Source of the DNA: Pterois miles
Lineage: Eukaryota; Chordata; Actinopteri; Perciformes; Scorpaenidae
Direction of reading: 5' to 3'
Length of the DNA: 64,000 bases
NCBI GenBank assembly: GCA_947000775.1
Contig: CAMQGK010000332.1
Span: 735,001-799,000 of the forward strand
Below are positions 11,835-24,400 of this stretch, piece by piece. The notes beneath the pieces were generated by a model. It was not told the origin of the DNA. It saw nothing but the letters and a program-made list of their open reading frames with translations, and did no database searches. Within the stretch, counting starts at the first letter, position 1; each line of letters starts with the position of its first letter. The translations under genes and the position numbers were made by a program.

Positions 11835-13480
11835 ACATCACTTCAGACACCTTTGATTCATCCACTCATAGACCACTGGGACTCTCCAGCGCCGTCTACA
11901 CCATCACAAGTCCTGCCATAACTGTCATTAATGATCAATTATCAGACACAATGAAAACCCACCGCACCACAAGACAAGTCCACAGATCAATAACTAAGGG
12001 AGCTTCAGCTCATGTGAGCGACATCACCAAACATCAGACCAGGAGGTCCTTGACTAGAAACCACAACCCTGATGTTTCAACTTCAGTCACACAGCTGTCA
12101 GCTCTGAATGGCAGCCATATTGTCTCCTCGAGTCCAACTGCGTTCACGACAGACCATTCCACTGACGTCTCAGGCAGTTTGTCAGCTACAAATGTTCTTC
12201 AGCTCAGGACTGAAGCTAAGACAACCGTGTCCTCCTCCTCCATTAGACGGGATCCTGAGTCTGAAACTGCAGCTGTGACTCTGATTTTCTCAAAGATGAA
12301 CAGGACTGATCATCTGATCTCCTCTGGGGTCACCTCTGGGGTCACCTTTGAGGTTACCTCTGAGGTCACCTCTGGGGTCACCTCCGGGCTCACCTCTGGG
12401 GTCACCTCTGAGGTCACCTCCGGGGTCACCTCCGGGCTCACCTCTGGGGTCACCAAGATCACCTCTGGGGTCACCTCTGAGGTCACCTCTGGAGTCACCA
12501 AGATCACCTCTGGGGTCACTTCTGGGGTCACCTCTGGGATAACCTCTGGGGTCACTTCTGGGGTCACCTCTGGGATAACCTCTGGGGTCCCTTCTGGAGT
12601 CACCTCTGGGGTCACCTACGGGGTCACTCCTGGGGTCACCTCTGGGGTCACTTCTGGGGTCACCTCTGGGATAACCTCTGGGGTCCCTTCTGGGGTCACT
12701 TCTGGGGTCACCTCTGAGGTCACTTCTGGGGTTACCATTGATGCTACTGTTGGTTTATCTGCGGGCACAGGGTCAAACCAAGATACAACTTATACAACAC
12801 ATTCAGCTACTAACAAGAACATTTCACCTGCCTCCACTTCCTCCACACTTCCTCCTACGACTGCCCACATACCTTCAACAGCAGATATGATATCTACATC
12901 CATCATGGAGACACATCCACCATCGACACCTCAAACCCTGCTGACTATTTCCCAAACTTCACCCGCAGTTTCCGCAATGCTGTCAACAGTCTCTACAGTT
13001 CATCCAAAAATCTCGGTGAGCACAACTGAGGGTGCTCCACTGACGTCTCCAACAGACACAGTGGTGTCTCCAGGAAGGATAACCACCTCAATTCCAACAA
13101 TCCCACCTACCAGTCCGACAAACATCCCTACAACCACAACCAAACCCATGAACACCCCTACAACCACAACCAAACCCAGGAACACCCCTACAACCACAAC
13201 CAAACCCACGACCACCCCTACAACCACAACCAAACCCACGACCCTCCCTGTAACAACAACCAAACCCACGACCACTCAAGTAACCACGCCTACATCCATT
13301 GCAGCACTTCTAACCACAGAAACTGCAGCGACAACAACCACAGCCATGCCAACAACCATCAAAACCAGTCCAACCACCAGTACAACACCTGCAGCTCCAA
13401 CAACAACCATAACAACCGCAGCTCCTCTGACTACAACTACACCTCAGCCCACAACTTCAAGGTCAACCACCATTACACTT
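11835..13480 (+). CDS. ptprb: ptprb exon 1 of window: mucin-like Thr/Ser-rich stalk
   Basis: Acceptor cttgtttttcag ends at 11834 and donor CTT|gtaagt is at 13480. Entering phase 1, the frame reads ITSDTFDSSTHRPLG... with no stop for 1,646 nt and leaves in phase 0, exactly matching the next exon. It is therefore longer than the frame that starts at the ATG at 11951. It encodes about 549 residues of Thr, Ser, Pro and Val with no cysteine-rich fold: a (T)SGV repeat at 12322-12737 and TTTKP-type repeats at 13110-13290. It should be heavily O-glycosylated, holding the FN3 rod away from the cell. Mammalian PTPRB has a shorter variable N-terminal region, so this expansion looks lineage-specific. An upstream exon must supply the start. 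Confidence 0.5.
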
Positions 13481-15285
13481 GTAAGTATTCTTGTTTGCTG
13501 TTATGAGTAAATTATTTCATGTTTAATCCCATAAAGACCCCTTCTCTGATTGTAACCATGGTGAGGTATTTAGTGGGCGGAGCTTTAAGTGGAGCCAGAA
13601 CAATTCTCTGATCACGTTAGCTAACACTGGCTAGCAAGTATTGTTGTCTTCTTTGTTCACAATGTCTGAAGAAAGTCCTAGTTTCTCTCAGTCTGTCTTG
13701 TCTCTCTCTCTCCAGGATCACCAGTGTTAGTGGAGAAAGTTAACGTTAACCAATGGGACCAGATTAGCTGACCGCTACGCTGCTGGAGGCTACTGCAGGA
13801 GGAGGAGACGGCTGGATAACGCTAACTAGCTAGCTAGACTGTCTGTCTCTAGAACTGGCTAGTTAGCTAGCAAGATTGTCCAGAGACTGGCTAGCTAGCT
13901 AACTCCTGCTCTCCTCCTGGTGAAGTAGCCTCCTAGCGGTGAGGACTGAGGCAGAGGGACTGTGACCCAGCTCTGTCTGCTGCTGGGCTCTGTTCATTAA
14001 ACCCTCACCTGTTCACTAAACCCTCACCTGTTCATTAAACCCTCACCTGTTCACTAAGCCCTCACCTGTTCACTAAACCCTCACCTGTTCACTAAACCCT
14101 CACCTGTTCATTAAACCCTCACCTGTTCACTAAACCCTCACCTGTTCACTAAACCCTCACCTGTTCATTAAACCCTCACCTGTTCACTAAACCCTCACCT
14201 GTTCACTAAGCCCTCACCTGTTCACTAAACCCTCACCTGTTCACTAAACCCTCACCTGTTCATTAAACCCTCACCTGTTCATTAAACCCTCACCTGTTCA
14301 CTAAACCCTCACCTGTTCATTAAACCCTCACCTGTTCATTAAACCCTCACCTGTTCACTAAACCCTCACCTGTTCACTAGTGACATGCTGACAGATCCAA
14401 CTCATGAATGGCGCATTTAGTTAAAAATGACATTTAGTGAGATTATTTGTCCAAAATGTGAATGTTTCTGTTTATTTATTAGAGCCTCTTTGTGGTGCTG
14501 GATCTGAGGCTGTTTCCTGATTGGACAATAGTAGGTTCTGATTGATGGAGCTCAGTTTGATGCTAAAGGTGGTCAGAGAGAGTCCGAGGCGGGAAGGAAG
14601 ATCGGCGGGGTGGGTGGTGTCGGCCTGCCTCTGTTCACAGTGACGGTTTAGAGTCTGCACTGTTAAACGGAAGTGTGAGGAAGAACTCTGTGTAATAACC
14701 ATGTTATATATATAATATATATACATATATATATATATAATCTATATACATATATAATATATATATATTATATATGTATATATATATATTACTGTGTAAT
14801 AACCATATGTGAATCAGTCTCGTCTTTTAAAGGGCCGCCATCAGCTGACTGATGCTGGCTGTAGATAAGATAAGATGAACCTTTATTAATCCCCGGAGGG
14901 AAATTGGGGTGTCATAGCAGCAGCAAGAGTACAGAATTACAATATAAAAGAGAAGGTGCAATGAAGGAAAAGGAGAAGAGGGGATGTGGATGAAGTCTGG
15001 TCGGGGGGGCGTCCCTGTGGATCAGTAGTCACCTTTTTATTCTTTAACGTCGGCGTATTCAGCTCATCTGGGGATGCACCATGCTGGTTTTTTGTTAACT
15101 GAATGGATGGATGTAAAACAGTGGCTGTGCTGTTCAAATACACCACACGGTGTTTGATGCTTTTATTTTGTGTGAACAAGGTGACTTCAAAAAAGTTATC
15201 TGTGTTTTTAGACGTTTAGAGTCGATCAGGAAATAACAGGCCGATGTTTGGGCCGTCGCCAGGACCTGAAGGGCCACCGCATCAT

Positions 15286-15316
<31 letters not shown>

Positions 15317-15358
15317 ACTAACAATAATAATAATAACAATAATAATAATAAAACCGAC

Positions 15359-15402
<44 letters not shown>

Positions 15403-15445
15403 TAATAATAATTAATAACAGTATTAATATTATTAATAATAATAC

Positions 15446-15481
<36 letters not shown>

Positions 15482-18400
15482 TAATATAACAGATATGTCT
15501 GTTATTATTAACAATAATAACAATAATAATAAAGATGGTTGTGCTGCTCTGATCCTGGAAACATGTTTGATATTTTGTATATTAGTTGTTGATTCATAGC
15601 CCAGATATGAGAATATGAATATTTTCCCATATAATAAGGGTTAAAGAGGAGGTGATGTCATTAATCATCAGGCTGTCACCCCAATATTTAGATCTTATGT
15701 TTATTTTTATGTTGTTCTTTTTGTGATTTCATTACCTTTTTTTTCATTGTATTTGTTTTGAATGAATGAATGAATGAATTTCTGCAGCGCCTCCCCAGCT
15801 CACCTGTGATGTCACTTCCTGTTGCAGGCTTCCCGCTGCTCGGTGAACTTCACAGACATCAGCTCGAGTGCCGGTTCTGTCACGGTGACGTTCAGCAGCG
15901 CCGGTCCGTCCTGCACCTTCAGCCTGGTCAGCGACGCCGACCGGCGGGCCCATGGCGCCGACTGTGACCCAGACGGAGAGTCCAGGAGCAGCTTCACCTG
16001 TCGGATCACGGGTCTGGATCCTGGGACTTTGTACAGTTTAACGGTGATATCCAAGAAGGACGGAGAGAGGAGCAATGTGATGGTGCGCACAGGTGAGCAA
16101 GGAAATATAATCTTTATTTCATTAAGAGGTTTATTTGACATGAAACGAATTCTACATTCTTTAAAGTCAGCTTGTTATATATGAAATCAGTGATTTATTA
16201 GCATCAAAGACAGGTTATATGTATCAGTAAAAGACAGGAAACAAGTGAAGTCTGTTCAGATGACAGAAAAACCTTTACTTCCTGTTTACAAGCCGACCCC
16301 TGGGCGTGTCACCTGACTGAATGGTGAGCTCCGTTGTCATGGTGAATACCATAAATAAATAGTACAGCCTGCCATTATACCATTATGTCCCGTGCTGTGA
16401 TGCAGACCTGTAGATCCTGGTAAGTAGGTTTTAACCAGCTTTACGATGTGGAAAGTTGAAAACTGCCCACAGGATCTCATGTGGCGCTGACCCGAGGATC
16501 TACGAACACCACAGTTTTTCTTTTCCTTTTTCGCAGTTTGAATCTGGTGCCAGATGAGATTTGATTTGAGATGAGATAAAATAAAAATCCCTGGTAATGT
16601 GGGACAGCTGTCCCCCGAGAAGCGTCCAGGCTGCTGGCTGTTAAGTCCTCAGGGAGGAAGCATTATTCAGAGGGGGTCACAGTTCAGTGTTGGGGGTCCT
16701 TCTCCTCATCCGGCTCCACCCAGACTCCGGTTTCCTGTCTCCATGACAACCTTTCATTCCTTAAAACAATGTTATCGACCTTCAACCATCTACTGCTGCT
16801 GGATACAACAAACACAGGATACACACACACACTCACTCACACACACACACTAACAAAGTGTAGTGTGATATATATATAGCGGCAGTCTGTTATACGTAGC
16901 AGCGGTCTGTTCTATTCGTAGCGACGGTCCGTTATATGTAGCGGCGGTCTGTTCTATACGTAGCGACGGTCTGTTCTATACATAGCGGCAGTCTGTTATA
17001 CGTAGCGGCGGTCTGTTCTATACGTAGCGGCGGTCTGTTCTATACGTAGCAGCGGTCTGTTCTATACATAGTGGCGGTCTGTTATACGTAGCGGCGGTCT
17101 GTTCTATACATAGCGGCAGTCTGTTATACGTAGCGACGGTCTGTTCTATACATAGCGGCAGTCTGTTATACGTAGCGGCGGTCTGTTCTATACGTAGCGG
17201 CGGTCTGTTCTATACGTAGCAGCGGTCTGTTCTATACATAGCGGCGGTCTGTTATACGTAGCGGCGGTCTGTTCTATACGTAGCGGCAGTCTGTTCTATA
17301 CATAGCGACGGTCTGTTCTATACGTAGCGGCGGTCTGTTCTATACGTAGCGACGGTCTGTTCTATACGTAGCGGCGGTCTGTTCTATACGTAGCGACGGT
17401 CTGTTCTATACATAGCGGCGGTCTGTTATACGTAGCGGCGGTCTGTTCTATACGTAGCGGCGGTCTGTTCTATACGCGGTCTGTTCTATACGTAGCGGCG
17501 GTCTGTTCTATACGTAGCGGCGGTCTGTTCTATACATAGCGGCGGTGTGTTCTATACGTAGCGACGGTCTGTTATACGTAGCAGCGGTCTGTTCTATTTG
17601 TAGCGACGGTCTGTTCTATTCGTAGCGACGGTCTGTTATATGTAGCGGCGGTCTGTTCTATACGTAGCGACGGTCTTTTCTATACATAGCGGCGGTGTGT
17701 TCTATACGTAGCGGCGGTCTGTTATACGTAGAGGCAGTCTGTTATACGTAGCGGTGGTCTGTTCTAGACGTAGCGACGGTCTGTTCTATACGTAGCGGCG
17801 GTCTGTTATACGTAGCGACGGTCTGTTCTATACGTAGCGACGGTCTGTTATACGTAGCGGCGGTCTGCTCTATACGTAGCAACAGTCTGTTATACGTAGC
17901 GGCGGTCTGCTATACGTAGCGACAGTCTGTCATACGTAGCGGCGGTCTGTTCTATATGTAGCGGCGGTCTGTTCTATACGTAGCGACGGTCTGTTATACG
18001 TAGCGGCGGTCTGCTATACGTAGCGGCGGTCTGCTCTATACGTAGTGATGGTCTGTTATACGTAGCAGCGGTCTGTTATATGTAGAGGCGGTCTGTTATA
18101 CGTAGCGGTGGTCTGTTCTATACGTAGCGACGGTCTGTTCTATACATAGCGGCGGTCTGTTATACGTAGCGGCGGTCTGTTCTATACGTAGCGGCGGTCT
18201 GTTCTATACGTAGCGACGGTCTGTTCTATACGTAGCGGCGGTCTGTTATACGTAGCGACGGTCTGTTCTATACGTAGCGACGGTCTGTTCTATACGTAGC
18301 GACGGTCTGTTATACGTAGCGGCGGTCTGCTCTATACGTAGCAACAGTCTGTTATACGTAGCGGCGGTCTGCTATACGTAGCGGCGGTCTGCTATACGTA

Positions 18401-21400
18401 GCGACAGTCTGTCATACGTAGCGGCGGTCTGTTCTATATGTAGCGGCGGTCTGTTCTATACGTAGCGACGGTCTGTTATACGTAGCGGCGGTCTGCTATA
18501 CGTAGCGGCGGTCTGCTCTATACGTAGTGATGGTCTGTTATACGTAGCAGCGGTCTGTTATATGTAGCGACGGTCTGTTCTATACGTAGCGACGGTCTGT
18601 TATACGTAGCGACGGTCTGTTCTATACGTAAGGACGGTCTGTTCTATACGTAGCGACGGTTTGTTCTATACATAGCAGCAGTCTGTTATACGTGGCGACG
18701 GTCTGTTCTATACGTAGCGGCGGTCTGTTCTATACCTAGCGGCGGTCTGTTCTTTACATAGCGACGGTCTGCTCTATACGTAGCGGCAGTCTGTTATACG
18801 TAGCGGCTGTCTGCTCTATACGTAGCGACGGTCTGTTATACGTAGCGGCGGTCTGCTCTATACGTAGCAACAGTCTGTTATACGTAGCGGCGGTCTGTTA
18901 TACGTAGCGACAGTCTGTCATACGTAGCGGCGGTCTGTTCTATACGTAGCGGCGGTCTGTTCTATACGTAGCGACGGTCTGTTATACGTAGCGGCGGTCT
19001 GCTATACGTAGCGACGGTCTGTTATACGTAGCGGCGGTCTGCTATACGTAGCGACGGTCTGTTATACATAGCGGCGGTCTGCTATACGTAGCGACGGTCT
19101 GTTATACGTAGCGGCGGTCTGCTATACGTAGCGACGGTCTGTTATACGTAGCGGCGGTCTGTTATACGTAGCGGCAGTCTCTCATACGTAGCGGCGGTCT
19201 GTTCTATATGTAGCGGCGGACTGTTCTATACGTAGCAACAGTCTGTTATACGTAGCGGCGGTCTGCTATACGTAGCGACGGTCTGTTATACGTAGCGGCA
19301 GTCTGTTCTATACGTAGCGGCGGTCTGTTCTATACGTAGCGGCGGTCTGCTATACGTAGCGATGGTCTGTTATACGTAGCGGCGGTCTGCTATACGTAGC
19401 GACGGTCTGTTATACGTAGCGGTGGTCTGCTATACGTAGCGACGGTTTGTTATACGTAGCGGCGGTCTGTTCTATACGTAGCGACGGTCTGTTCTACACT
19501 TAGCGGCGGTCTGTTCTATACGTAGCGATGGTCTGTTCTATACATAGCGGCGGTCTGTTATACGTAGCGGCGGTCTGTTCTATATGTAGCGGCGGTCTGT
19601 TCTATACATAGCGGCAGTCTGTTCTATATGTAGCGGCGGTCTGTTCTATACGTAGCGACGGTCTGTTATACGTAGCGGCGGTCTGCTATACGTAGCGACG
19701 GTCTGTTATACGTAGCGGCGGTCTGCTATACGTAGCGACGGTCTGTTATACATAGCGGCGGTCTGCTATACGTAGCGACGGTCTGTTATACGTAGCGGCG
19801 GTCTGCTATACGTAGCGACGGTCTGCTATACGTAGCGACGGTCTGTTATACGTAGCGGCGGTCTGTTATACGTAGCGGCAGTCTCTCATACGTAGCGGCG
19901 GTCTGTTCTATATGTAGCGGCGGACTGTTCTATACGTAGCAACAGTCTGTTATACGTAGCGGCGGTCTGCTATACGTAGCAACGGTCTGTTATACGTAGC
20001 GGCAGTCTGTTCTATACGTAGCGGCGGTCTGTTCTATACGTAGCGACGGTCTGTAATACGTAGCGGCGGTCTGCTATACGTAGCGATGGTCTGTTATACG
20101 TAGCGGCGGTCTGCTATACGTAGCGACGGTCTGTTATACGTAGCGGCGGTCTGCTATACGTAGCGACGGTTTGTTATACGTAGCGGCGGTCTGTTCTATA
20201 CGTAGCGACGGTCTGTTCTACACTTAGCGGCGGTCTGTTCTATACGTAGCGATGGTCTGTTCTATACATAGCGGCGGTCTGTTATACGTAGCGGCGGTCT
20301 GTTCTATATGTAGCGGCGGTCTGTTCTATACATAGCGGCAGTCTGTTCTATATGTAGCGGCGGTCTGTTATACGTAGCGGCGGTCTGTTATACGTTGCGG
20401 CGGTCTGCTCTATACGTAGCGACGGTCTGTTATACGTAGCGGCGGTCTGTTATACGTAGCGGCGGTCTGTTATACGGAGCGACGGTCTGTTATACGGAGC
20501 GACGGTCTGTTCTATACATAGCGACGGTCTGTTATACGTAGCGACGGTCTGTTCTATACATAGCGATGGTCTGTTATACCTAGCGACGGTCTATTCTATA
20601 CGTAGCGGCGGTCTGTTCTATACGTAGCGGCGGTCTGTTCTATACATAGCGGCGGTCTGTTATACGTAGCGGCGGACTGTTCTATACGTAGCGGCGGTCT
20701 GTTCTATACATAGCGGCGGTTTGTTCTATATGTAGCGGCGGTCTGTTATACGTAGCGGTGGTCTGTTATACGTAGCGACGGTCTGTTCTATACGTAGCGG
20801 CGGTCTGTTCTATACGTAGCGGCGGTCTGCTCTATACGTAGCGACGGTCTGTTATACGTTCACAGCCTCTGTTCACAGTGAAGGTTTAAAGAGTCTGCAT
20901 TGTTGAACGGAAGTGTGAGGAAGAACTCTGTGTAATAACCATATTATATATATAATATATATACATATATATAATCTATATACATATATATATAATATAT
21001 ATACATATATATATTACTGTGTAATAACCATATGTGAATCAGTCTCGTCTTTTAAAGGGCCGCCATCAGCTGACTGATGCTGGCTGTAGATAAGATAAGA
21101 TGAACCTTTATTAATCCCCGGAGGGAAATTGGGGTGTCATAGCAGCAGCAAGAGTACAGAATTACAATATAAAAGAGAAGGTGCAATGAAGGAAAAGGAG
21201 AAGAGGGGATGTGGATGGAGTCTGGTCGGGGGGGCGTCCCTGTGGATCAGTAGTCACCTTTTTATTCTTTAACGTCGGCGTATTCAGCTCATCTGGGGAT
21301 GCACCATGCTGGTTTTTTGTTAACTGAATGGATGGATGTAAAACAGTGGCTGTGCTGTTCAAATACACCACACGGTGTTTGATGCTTTTATTTTGTGTGA

Positions 21401-24400
21401 ACAAGGTGACTTCAAAAAAGTTATCTGTGTTTTTAGACGTTTAGAGTCGATCAGGAAATAACAGGCCGATGTTTGGGCCGTCGCCTGTTATACGTAGCGG
21501 CGGTCTGTTATACGTAGCGATGGTCTGTTATACGTAGCGGCGGTCTGCTCTATACGTAGCGACAGTCTGTTATACGTAGCGGCGGTCTGCTATACGTAGC
21601 GATGGTCTGTTATACGTAGCGGCGGTCTGCTCTATACGTAGCGATGGTCTGTTATACGTAGCGGCGGTCTGCTCTATACGTAGCGACAGTCTGTTATACG
21701 TAGCGGCGGTCTGCTATACGTAGCGATGGTCTGTTATACGTAGCGGCGGTCTGCTCTATACGTAGCGATGGTCTGTTATACGTAGCGGCGGTCTGTTCTA
21801 TACGTAGCGACAGTCTGTTATACGTAGCGGCGGTCTGCTATACGTAGCGACAGTCTGTCATACGTAGCGGCGGTCTGTTTTATACGTAGCGACGGTCTGT
21901 TATACGTAGCGGCGGTCTGCTATACGTAGCGACGGTCTGTTATACGTAGCGGCGGTCTGCTATAGTAAAGAAAGAAAGTTTATAAGTAAAGATATTCCTT
22001 TATAGTAGGGGGTCTCCACAGTGGGGAAATTCAGTTCTTACGTAGCGACGGTCTGTTGTTCACAGCGGCAGTACTGATATACAGGGGGTCTGTCAATGGA
22101 GAGATGTCAGAGTGATAGAGGGGCTGTCTCCTGACGAAGCTTTGGTGCCTTTTGCGTACAGCGGGCACCTCGGCAGTGCCCAAGTAGGTAAACTGGCACC
22201 TCTCCTATAGTAGCAACCAGTTGGTCTTGGTCCATGGGGGATTTGAACCCGGGTCTCTCTATATGACGCAGTTTGCTATACCCAGGGAGTCTGCTATACG
22301 GACTGAGCTACTGCCGCCCCCATACGTAGCGGCGGTCTGTTCTATACGTAGCGACGGTCTGTTATACGTAGCGGCGGTCTGCTATACGTAGCGGCGGTCT
22401 GTTCTATACGTAGCGACGGTCTGTTATACGTAGCGGCGGTCTGCTATACGTAGCGGCGGTCTGTTATACGTAGCAGCGGTCTGTTATACGTAGCGGCGGT
22501 CTGTCTATACGTAGCGGCGGTCTGTTATACGTAGCAGCGGTCTGCTCTATATGTAGCGACAGTTTGTTATACATAGCGGCGGTCTGCTATACGTAGCGAC
22601 AGTCTGCTATACGTAGCGACGGTCTGTTATACGTAGCGGCGGTCTGCTCTATATGTAGCGACAGTTTGTTATACATAGCGGCGGTCTGCTATACGTAGCG
22701 ACAGTCTGCTATACGTAGCGGCGGCCTGTTCTATATGTAGCGACGGTCTGTTATACGTAGCGGCGGTCTGCTATACGTAGCGACAGTCTGTCATACGTAG
22801 CGGCGGTCTGTTCTATACGTAGCGACGGTCTGTTATACGTAGCGGCGGTCTGTTCTATACGTAGCGACGGTCTGTTATACGTAGCGGCGGTCTGCTATAC
22901 GTAGCGGCGGTCTGTTATAATTTTATATAGGTTTATAAGGGTTTTAAATTTTGCTATACGTAGCGACGGTCTGTTATACGTAGCGGCGGTCTGTTCTATA
23001 CGTAGCGATGGTCTGTTATACGTAGCGGCGGTCTGCTATACGTAGCGACAGTCTGTCATACGTAGCGGCGGTCTGTTCTATACGTAGCGACGGTCTGTTA
23101 TACGTAGCGGCGGTCTGTTCTATACGTAGCGACGGTCTGTTATACGTAGCGGCGGTCTGCTATACGTAGCGGCGGTCTGTTCTATACGTAGCGACGGTCT
23201 GTTATACGTAGCGGCGGTCTGTTCTATACGTAGCGATGGTCTGTTATACGTAGCGGCGGTCTGTTCTATACGTAGCGATGGTCTGTTATACGTAGCGGCG
23301 GTCTGCTATACGTAGCGACGGTCTGTTATACGTAGTGGCGGTCTGCTCTATATGTAGCGACAGTCTGTTATACGTAGTGGCGGTCTGCTCTATATGTAGC
23401 GACAGTCTGTTATACGTAGCGGCGGTCTGTTATACGTAGCGACAGTCTGCTATACGTAGCGGCGGTCTGTTCTATACGTAGCGACGGTCTGTTATACGTA
23501 GCGACGGTCTGTTATACGTAGCGGCGGTCTGTTCTATACGTAGCGACGGTCTGTTATACGTAGCGGCGGTCTGTTCTATACGTAGCGACGGTCTGTTATA
23601 CGTAGCGGCGGTCTGTTCTATACGTAGCGACAGTCTGTTATACGTAGCGGCGGTCTGTTAGAAAGAAATAAAAGACTGCAGAATGGCGTGATTAGCTAAT
23701 CAGAACTGAGTATTCAATAAGCCGTGTAATAAAGATACTGTTTATAAAGATGAATCCGGATCTCCAGCTGAACTCTGACAGCCCCTCTTCTGTCCTGTCT
23801 CAGACCCGGTCGGCCCAGCTTGGCTGGACATCCAGCTGGACCAGGTTCAGACTCAATACAAAAGCATGTCTGAGGTACACGGTGGTTCTCCAGGTCTGTG
23901 GCTGTCGTGGCCTCGTTCTGCTGGTCATGTTGACTGGTATGATCTAACTCTGGAGGACTCCAGTTCCGGATCCACCCGCAAGACCAGAATCATGAACTCT
24001 GCAGCCCCCCAGTCTGGATTCAGCTTCCTCGTCCCTGGGACTCTGTATAACATCAGTGTGGTGGCTACCGCCGGGAACAAGAGCGCTCCACCCGTCCACA
24101 GGACAGCAGCTACAGGTGAGACACATCTGGCTCATTGTACTCCACACCTGGACAGGTTGTTATGGGTTACCATGGTCACCACAGTTAACCCATTTAACAT
24201 GTTTCCAACCGGAAGGGAAGTGATCGTAAATTACTGCTCAGTGAGGCTGAACAGAAACAGAAGTATGCTGAATGCCAGGACTCCTAACCCTCCAGACTCG
24301 TCTATGACTCAACCTACCTCTTTCTGTCCTCCAGCTCCGCCGTCTGTCCACGGTCTCCAGGTGGTGTCCTTGTCCTCAGACAGCCTCAGTGTTTCGTGGC

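Noticed and set aside
12310..13279. Minus-strand and second-frame open frames within the mucin exon
   Set aside because: Alternative readings of the 12-bp coding repeat and the ACC/ACA-rich Thr tract. The + strand phase-1 frame has splice support at both ends.
14937..15179. 80-codon minus-strand open frame repeated at 21162-21404
   Set aside because: Conserved only because the DNA block was recently duplicated. It overlaps a LINE tail and has no homology that I recognise.
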